The translations under genes and the position numbers were made by a program. Source: Bilophila wadsworthia ATCC 49260 (GTDB lineage Bacteria; Desulfobacterota; Desulfovibrionia; Desulfovibrionales; Desulfovibrionaceae). From it: DNA of 16,570 nucleotides. The stretch covers positions 1 to 16,570 of the forward strand of contig NZ_JNJP01000079.1 of the NCBI RefSeq assembly GCF_000701705.1. The letters are read 5' to 3'. Each line of letters starts with the position of its first letter. The stretch's first letter is position 1. This document shows positions 12,399 through 16,570 of the stretch, in pieces. The notes beneath the pieces were generated by a model, which was not told the DNA's origin, made no database searches, and saw nothing but the letters and a program-made list of their open reading frames with translations.

Positions 12399-13337
12399 CT
12401 AATTATTTTTGATGATTTTGAGTTCGCCTTCGATATTGAGTTCACCTTTAACGGGTTCACGCATATTCATGTGCGGAGTAAGGCTGTCGGGCTTTATGTT
12501 CATTTTTTTAGCGACAGCAGCCTTGAGTTTTTTCTCGTCCACTTCACCGTTTTTACTTTTGAATTGGTCTCGCATTTCGGCCCACAATTGCAGGTAGTTG
12601 AGTTCCTGTTTGGTAAAGCCGCGCGGGGCCGCATCAATCGATTCCCATATCTTGCCTTCCGTTTTTCCGTTCATGCCAAGTCCGTCAGGAATATAAACCA
12701 CACGAGCAAGTTGCAATTCTCCAAAAGAGTTTGCGGCCTTCTGGCAATTCATGGTCACGGTGACGATATGAGCTTTAGATTCTTTTTGTGCTTGCGTAGC
12801 CACCGCTACGGCAGTGGCTGCAAGATCGGCCTGAGTCGCCTTGCTTTGGTCTTCGGCGGGGATAATAGTGATATTCAGGCGGTTGCGCCCGTTACGTTCA
12901 TCTTCCTTATATGCAAGAACATTGATGGCTAGAGGGTGCCCTATGGGATTTTCTACCTTGGCTTCCTGAGACGTACCGCCGCCGAGTTCTGATTCGATAC
13001 TTCTTCTATAAGTCTTTATTTCTTGAATATTTCCAGATGCATACGCCTTGCCAAGATCTTCAAGGAACATAATGGCAAACCCGAGCCCCATTTCGACATC
13101 GGCAGTTTCATCTTTCAGTTTTTGGACTTTGAGTAGCCACTCTGGGCCGGGATTCCCCTTTGCTTTATTAAAACCGTGCTTTTTGAATACAGGAGAGTCT
13201 TTGAATGATTCAATTTGTTGAAAAAGTTTGGTTCCTTCCTCTCTTGCCTCTGTATCTGTCATTGCGTAGGCCGCTTGGAATGCGCCAAGCAGAAGACAAA
13301 AGGCAAGGAAAATGTGCCCAGTGGTTCGCTTTACCAT
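12399..13337 (-). CDS. Exported protein of unknown function
   Basis: A 312-residue protein. Start ATG 13337 is chosen because GAGGGGG precedes it and it begins a clear signal peptide: MVKRTTGHIFLAFCLLLGAF, then QAAYA as cleavage site. The rest is soluble, with EREEG-like charged helices (REEGTKLFQQIESFKDSPVF), a repeat-poor middle, and a C-terminal part KLKAAVAKKMNIKPDSLTP that ends GELNIEGELKIIKNN. It has no Cys at the cleavage site, so it is not a lipoprotein. It starts 25 bases after the CI-like repressor stop on the same strand and is probably made in the lysogen. No enzyme motif is visible. Confidence 0.75.
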   Translation of the reverse strand: MVKRTTGHIFLAFCLLLGAFQAAYAMTDTEAREEGTKLFQQIESFKDSPVFKKHGFNKAKGNPGPEWLLKVQKLKDETADVEMGLGFAIMFLEDLGKAYASGNIQEIKTYRRSIESELGGGTSQEAKVENPIGHPLAINVLAYKEDERNGRNRLNITIIPAEDQSKATQADLAATAVAVATQAQKESKAHIVTVTMNCQKAANSFGELQLARVVYIPDGLGMNGKTEGKIWESIDAAPRGFTKQELNYLQLWAEMRDQFKSKNGEVDEKKLKAAVAKKMNIKPDSLTPHMNMREPVKGELNIEGELKIIKNN

Positions 13338-13362
13338 TTTTATCCCCCTCATTGATACGGCC

Positions 13363-13893
13363 CTACATGCCACAGTCGGTAACACCACTCGCAGGTCTGT
13401 CCGAGGTGGCATGTTGAGGATTGTCCCGGCGAGTCTCGGTGGGCGTCACCACGGCGCTCACGGACTCGGCCAAGCGTTTGTTTTCCTGTTGTAGCGAGAT
13501 CACCTGCTTTTGGCTGTTTGCCAGTTCTTCGTGGAGTGTAAGGAGCTTTTGGGTTAGCTCCGTTTTTTCGCGTTCTAGCTCATCCATGCGAGTGTCTACG
13601 ATTGGTGCAGGTTTGCGCACAGGCGGACTTGGGGGAGATGATTCCGTTTCATCAAAAGGCTCTCCTTCCCCCGTAACGAGCCATCGGTATGAAAACCCCA
13701 TTTTTTTATGGAGTGTTTCCAAGTCTTCGGCACTAGGCCATTGTCCTTTATCTTCCCATGCTTGTGCTTTGCCTGTCGAAACATCTAGCCATTTGGCAAA
13801 AGCTCTTCGTGAAGTACCAAGAGTAGATGAATCTGGGTGCTTTAAAAAATAATCATAAATTATTTTATATAGATGTGAAAAATCTTTTGCCAT
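13363..13893 (-). CDS. CI-like repressor HTH protein with coiled coil
   Basis: A 176-residue protein (ATG 13893; a TTG start at 13914 is possible, and neither has a strong ribosome site). Residues about 8-80 fit the phage CI-repressor HTH family: RAFAKWLDVSTGKAQAWEDK, then YRWLVTGEGEPF, a hallmark end of that domain. A Pro-rich linker (SSPPSPPVRKPAP) leads to a coiled coil (about 103-146: MDELEREKTELTQKLLTL). There is no S24 peptidase domain, so it would not self-cleave like LexA. It is divergent from the Cro-like gene and shares a repeat-bearing promoter region with it. Coiled coil would provide oligomerisation. Confidence 0.8.
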   Translation of the reverse strand: MAKDFSHLYKIIYDYFLKHPDSSTLGTSRRAFAKWLDVSTGKAQAWEDKGQWPSAEDLETLHKKMGFSYRWLVTGEGEPFDETESSPPSPPVRKPAPIVDTRMDELEREKTELTQKLLTLHEELANSQKQVISLQQENKRLAESVSAVVTPTETRRDNPQHATSDRPASGVTDCGM

Positions 13894-14013
13894 GTGAATA
13901 TTTTTAGTTTGCAAATTAAATAAATTTAGTTTATAAAATATTTATATCAGCAACAAACTACAGCAACAAACTACAGCAACCAATACCAAAACAAAATTAA
14001 GGGGGCAACGACA
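13894..14013. promoter_or_regulatory. Divergent repressor/cro promoter region
   Basis: AT-rich control region between opposite genes. It holds three tandem 13-bp repeats and a possible minus-strand promoter (TTGTTG, about 17 bases, TAAACT). Expected site of the lysis-lysogeny decision; exact -10/-35 boxes are uncertain. Confidence 0.55.
13948..13986 (+). repeat. Three tandem 13-bp repeats (probable operators)
   Basis: CAGCAACAAACTA at 13948-13960 and 13961-13973, then the diverged CAGCAACCAATAC at 13974-13986. They abut without spacers, between the divergent regulator genes. Confidence 0.85.
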
Positions 14014-14295
14014 ATGACTGTACCAAGAGCTGTACGCTGCCGGGAATGGATGCAGGAACACAACATCACGTTTCCTGCGCTGGCAACACAACTGGGCATG
14101 AAGAGTGATACTGGGCCGCGTATGCTCATTGCGAGGGAGACTATCCCTGTGGAGCGTTATAATCAGCTCCGTGCGCTTGGATTTCCCGAAGAACTTCTTC
14201 CTATTCCGCTTGATATTCCCCGTGGCCCGCGTCCGAAGGAACCTCGATTCCCCGGTCTGATGGAACCCCATCAAGAGGCGAGTCATGTCTCCTGA
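14014..14295 (+). CDS. Cro-like early regulator
   Basis: A 93-residue protein with AAGGGGG upstream of ATG 14014. The N-terminal part (CREWMQEHNITFPALATQLG, then ARETIPVERYNQLRALG) fits a small helix-turn-helix fold. The C-terminal part is Pro-rich (PIPLDIPRGPRPKEPRFPGL). It is the first gene rightward and divergent from the CI-like repressor, the position of Cro or Ner. Named by position and pattern rather than close similarity. Confidence 0.65.
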   Translation: MTVPRAVRCREWMQEHNITFPALATQLGMKSDTGPRMLIARETIPVERYNQLRALGFPEELLPIPLDIPRGPRPKEPRFPGLMEPHQEASHVS

Positions 14296-14356
14296 GACTA
14301 AACAAGTTTAACCCGGCATCCCGCCGGAATCACGCAAACGGAAAGGAGAGTTTGGC

Positions 14357-14833
14357 ATGAAAGAAGGCACTCCGAACATCGGGGCAGTCTGCCAGCGGCT
14401 TGCCAAGCACGCCCCGTCAGGGCTGTCGGCGGAACAGATCGCCTATCGGCTCGGGCGTCCGTACAACACGCTGATGTCCGAGCTTTCGCCCCTGCGGGAC
14501 ACGCACAAGTTCGACGTGAATCTGTTGATACCGCTCATGCGGCTGGCGGGCTCCACGGAGCCGCTGCACGAGATGGCCCGCGCCCTCGGCGGGGTGTACG
14601 TCGACTTCCTCCCGGTGTCGGACGCAGCGCATCCGGTGCATGGCCAGTGCATGGCCTCGGTGAAGTCGTTCGGGGACATGATGGTCGGCACGGCGAAGGC
14701 GCTGGAGGACAACATCATCACCAGCGAGGAAAGAAGGGAACTCGCCCGGCTCGGCTACAGTGCCGTGGGCGACATTTTGGCCCTGCTGCTCCAGATCGAC
14801 GAGGCGGAGGCCCGAGATCGGGGCAGGGCGTAA
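14357..14833 (+). CDS. Phage regulatory CII-like protein
   Basis: A 158-residue protein matching the phage CII/CP76 regulatory family by pattern: LAKHAPSGLSAEQIAYRLGR, then YNTLMSELSPLRDTHKFDVN and LIPLMRLAGSTEPLHEMARA. The C-terminal part has MMVGTAKALEDNIITSEERRELARLGYSAVGDILALLLQIDE-like helices that probably oligomerise. GGAAAGGAG precedes ATG 14357. Such proteins act early, often as activators or in the replication/lysogeny decision. Confidence 0.78.
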   Translation: MKEGTPNIGAVCQRLAKHAPSGLSAEQIAYRLGRPYNTLMSELSPLRDTHKFDVNLLIPLMRLAGSTEPLHEMARALGGVYVDFLPVSDAAHPVHGQCMASVKSFGDMMVGTAKALEDNIITSEERRELARLGYSAVGDILALLLQIDEAEARDRGRA

Positions 14834-14895
14834 AAGAACGCCCCCGGAGTTGCGGGAACAACGCCGAGGGCAAACATCCAGTGAGGACTGCTCAA

Positions 14896-15066
14896 ATGGA
14901 TAGAAATGAAATCTACACGGGCAAGGCAAGGCTTGTCAATCGCGGCAACGGTATCGTCCTGCGCTGCGCGACGAAGGGTGAGCTTGCGGCGCTGCTGTCG
15001 CTGCTCAGGGCTCTTTTCCCGCATGGGGGACGCATGAAGGATCTCATGGGGAGGGTTGCGGCATGA
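14896..15066 (+). CDS. Small early protein, unknown
   Basis: A 56-residue ORF (MDRNEIYTGKARLVNRGNGI, then TKGELAALLSLLRALFPHGG). ATG 14896 is used because the upstream part of the same frame overlaps the CII-like gene. It overlaps the next gene by ATGA at 15063. An imperfect GC hairpin (14842-14873) lies just upstream. Basic, no known motif. Confidence 0.6.
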   Translation: MDRNEIYTGKARLVNRGNGIVLRCATKGELAALLSLLRALFPHGGRMKDLMGRVAA

Positions 15067-15218
15067 GGTACGTCATCGGAGACAGCGCCCGCCTCGTGAC
15101 TCCCTATCGCGGTTACTCGTGGGTGACGATCATCGGCTACGAAGGCGACGGGTATTGCGTGGAACTTACTTCCGGCCTCGAAATCGTCGTCCGGGAAGAC
15201 GAGTTGGAGGACGTATGA
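15063..15218 (+). CDS. Small early protein, unknown
   Basis: A 51-residue ORF joined by ATGA overlaps to genes on both sides (15063, 15215). Sequence MRYVIGDSARLVTPYRGYSW, then YCVELTSGLEIVVREDELED looks like a small beta-barrel with an acidic end. It is real mainly by its exact fit between neighbours. Function unknown. Confidence 0.62.
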   Translation: MRYVIGDSARLVTPYRGYSWVTIIGYEGDGYCVELTSGLEIVVREDELEDV

Positions 15219-15577
15219 GCCGGAAAATCCGCGAACGCGCCATCCCGAAGTATAAGAAGGACTGGCCCGGCAAAACCCTTTTGATGAAGGAAGACTGCCC
15301 GATAAGGCACCGCCGTTGGGAGAAGCATGATCAGCCCTCGTTGCTCAGGAAAGGGGAACTTGTGACGCTCGAACGGTTTCTGGCAAAAAACGAAGCCCAA
15401 TACATCGGCCATCTTGAGACGAGCCAGTGGGTTGAGGAGGGACAGAGGGTGATCAAGCTCACTTGGACGTGCCCGACCTGCGCCGCCCGTCATGAGGACT
15501 ACATCCCCGAATCGTTCATCCGCCAGAAAAAGGCCATTTTCGTTGAAGTCACCGGAACCGAAGGAGAGGAAGCATGA
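15215..15577 (+). CDS. Unrecognised early protein with one CxxC pair
   Basis: A 120-residue basic protein from ATG 15215, overlapping its neighbours at both ends by ATGA. It begins SRKIRERAIPKYKKDWPG, has MKEDCPIRHRRWEKHDQPS, and carries WTCPTCAARHEDYIPESFI, a single Cys-x2-Cys pair that could bind a metal with another Cys or His. It has the look of a phage early protein. No enzymatic motif is visible. Confidence 0.68.
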   Translation: MSRKIRERAIPKYKKDWPGKTLLMKEDCPIRHRRWEKHDQPSLLRKGELVTLERFLAKNEAQYIGHLETSQWVEEGQRVIKLTWTCPTCAARHEDYIPESFIRQKKAIFVEVTGTEGEEA

Positions 15578-15816
15578 GCGTCATCAACCAGTCGGATATC
15601 GAACACATCGACGAAGCGTTGCGGAAGTTTGCCAATCAGAAAAACATGAATGGTTTTGCGGCCATCCTGATCGGCTTCACGGATGAGGGTGATCACACAT
15701 GCCTCATTGCAAAGGGTGAGCTTAATCGGGTTGATATGCTTTATTGTTTTAGCAAGGGAATACAAAACTTGTTTGAAAGAATGGACGCCCTCAAGCAGGA
15801 CGGGGGTGTGCAATGA
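15574..15816 (+). CDS. Small early protein, unknown
   Basis: An 80-residue ORF (SVINQSDIEHIDEALRKFAN, then GFAAILIGFTDEGDHTCLIA, then MLYCFSKGIQNLFERMDALK). GGAGAGGAAGC precedes ATG 15574, and ATGA joins it to both neighbours. Helix-strand-helix layout; no family recognised. Confidence 0.68.
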   Translation: MSVINQSDIEHIDEALRKFANQKNMNGFAAILIGFTDEGDHTCLIAKGELNRVDMLYCFSKGIQNLFERMDALKQDGGVQ

Positions 15817-16214
15817 TGCCGCTGGACTGGAGCGAACACGCCAAGCTGGAGCGTGGTGCGGCCCTCCCCGTGGACGAGTCGTTGCTCGTGATGCTCCGTG
15901 AACGCCGCAAGGGGCCCGAACGTGTGGAGGCCACTGAGATAACCTTGGCGGAAGACCCGCTGTTCGCTATCGAGCGTCGGATCGAAGAGGAAGGCGATGA
16001 CGGCGAGACGCGGCTCACCAGCCGGATAGAATACGTCTTCTTTTCCTATGAGGAGGCAGAGACGTACTTGGAGCAGTTCAAGTATCGGCTGCACGGCTGC
16101 CGCCTCACGGTGCTTCCGACCTTTGGTTCTCTCAAGCGCGTCCTTCGCGCCGGGGAGTTCCTTGACGAAATCGAACGCCGTTTGGCGGAAGGAGGCCACG
16201 ATGGAGCGGCATGA
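15813..16214 (+). CDS. Unrecognised acidic early protein
   Basis: A 133-residue protein; ATG 15813 or the next ATG at 15816 could be used. It is charged (ERRKGPERVEATEITLAEDP, then ERRIEEEGDDGETRLTSRIE) and ends with YVFFSYEEAETYLEQFKYRL and LKRVLRAGEFLDEIERRLAE. It shares 14 bases with the following gene. No family recognised; part of the tight early operon. Confidence 0.68.
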   Translation: MMPLDWSEHAKLERGAALPVDESLLVMLRERRKGPERVEATEITLAEDPLFAIERRIEEEGDDGETRLTSRIEYVFFSYEEAETYLEQFKYRLHGCRLTVLPTFGSLKRVLRAGEFLDEIERRLAEGGHDGAA

Positions 16215-16570
16215 GTTCGACGCGGCCTACGCCCGCATCTGCTCCGTCTGCGGCATGAAGACGCAGACGGAGCTTTCCGCGTATCTCGGCATCCGCCAGA
16301 GTTCCATCTCCGACGCCAAGCGGCGCATGATGATTCCTGCCGCGTGGCTGTTGACCCTTTTGACCCGCGAAGGCGTGAACCCTGCGTGGATTCTGACGGG
16401 CGGAGGTTCCAAATTCTTGGTTCCGGCCTCGTTGCCTCCGAGCGCGCCCACGCTGCTGCTGGCTCGCCTGGCAGGGCCGGAGCTGGAGCAGCGCATCCGG
16501 GCGGGGCTGATAAGCGTGACGGAATGTATCGCCGAAGAAATCCGGGCTCTCGCTGAGGGCAAGGAGGAGA
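16201..16570 (+). CDS. CI-type HTH regulator, 3' truncated by the window
   Basis: At least 123 residues; open at the right edge. AAGGAGG precedes ATG 16201. The region FDAAYARICSVCGMKTQTEL, then LGIRQSSISDAKRRMMIPAAW and GVNPAWILTGGG matches the phage CI-repressor HTH family, whose domain ends in W.LTG.G. This is the second protein with that signature in the window, here in the early operon in the Cro direction. It may be an additional regulator or the start of a replication gene with a fused HTH. Confidence 0.75.
   Translation, partial: MERHEFDAAYARICSVCGMKTQTELSAYLGIRQSSISDAKRRMMIPAAWLLTLLTREGVNPAWILTGGGSKFLVPASLPPSAPTLLLARLAGPELEQRIRAGLISVTECIAEEIRALAEGKEE

Noticed and set aside
13948..13986. 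CRISPR array
   Set aside because: The three 13-bp repeats abut with no spacers and no cas genes are present.
1..16570. tRNA or attachment-site tRNA fragment
   Set aside because: I found no cloverleaf-like sequence or tRNA 3' end that I could support by eye.

Overview
The window looks like part of a prophage, or two abutting prophage pieces with accessory cargo, in a fairly GC-rich Gram-negative bacterium. A Desulfovibrio/Bilophila-type (Desulfovibrionaceae) host is my best guess. It rests on overall protein style, CI/CII-like regulators and a type III secretion (T3SS) chaperone-effector pair; no marker gene fixes it. No integrase, transposase, portal, capsid, tRNA, rRNA or CRISPR is present.

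Layout. (1) 1-3632, tail-fibre locus: the 3' part of a collar-type tail-fibre gene, then three extra tail-fibre C-terminal cassettes (one on +, two on -), then a constant tail-fibre assembly gene and a strong terminator. All four C-termini begin at the same short TTTCCGAG site and end in a related Tyr-[Leu/Ile]-Gly motif, so this reads as a switchable host-range array. (2) 3640-8330, accessory + strand region: a DUF4942-type adenine methyltransferase and six small or unrecognised genes. They are driven by three related promoters, two of them near-identical copies of a terminator-promoter block, and three of the genes share an intergenic hairpin plus Shine-Dalgarno leader. (3) 8331-9120, a HicAB toxin-antitoxin operon with its own operator half-sites and an intercistronic hairpin next to the hicB ribosome site. 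(4) 9121-9864, a small HTH gene and a short transcript whose promoter overlaps two identical palindromic operators. (5) 9855-11233 (-), AT-richer: a CesT-like T3SS chaperone followed by its probable effector. (6) 11358-11865, a secreted thermonuclease-like protein. (7) 11952-13893 (-), a CI-like HTH/coiled-coil repressor followed on the same strand by an exported protein and a two-helix membrane protein. (8) 13894-16570 (+), the divergent early region: Cro-like protein, CII-like protein, then tightly overlapping small genes ending in another CI-type HTH gene cut by the window edge.

How it may work together (inference): the divergent repressor/Cro region sets lysogeny. The repressor-strand operon and the AT-rich effector, nuclease and HicAB genes are lysogenic-conversion or addiction cargo. 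The tail-fibre array would vary host range, and the methyltransferase would protect or mark phage DNA. The strongest unexpected items are the tail-fibre cassette array and the prophage-associated T3SS chaperone-effector pair; next are the shared promoter and leader modules and the possible hicB translation switch.
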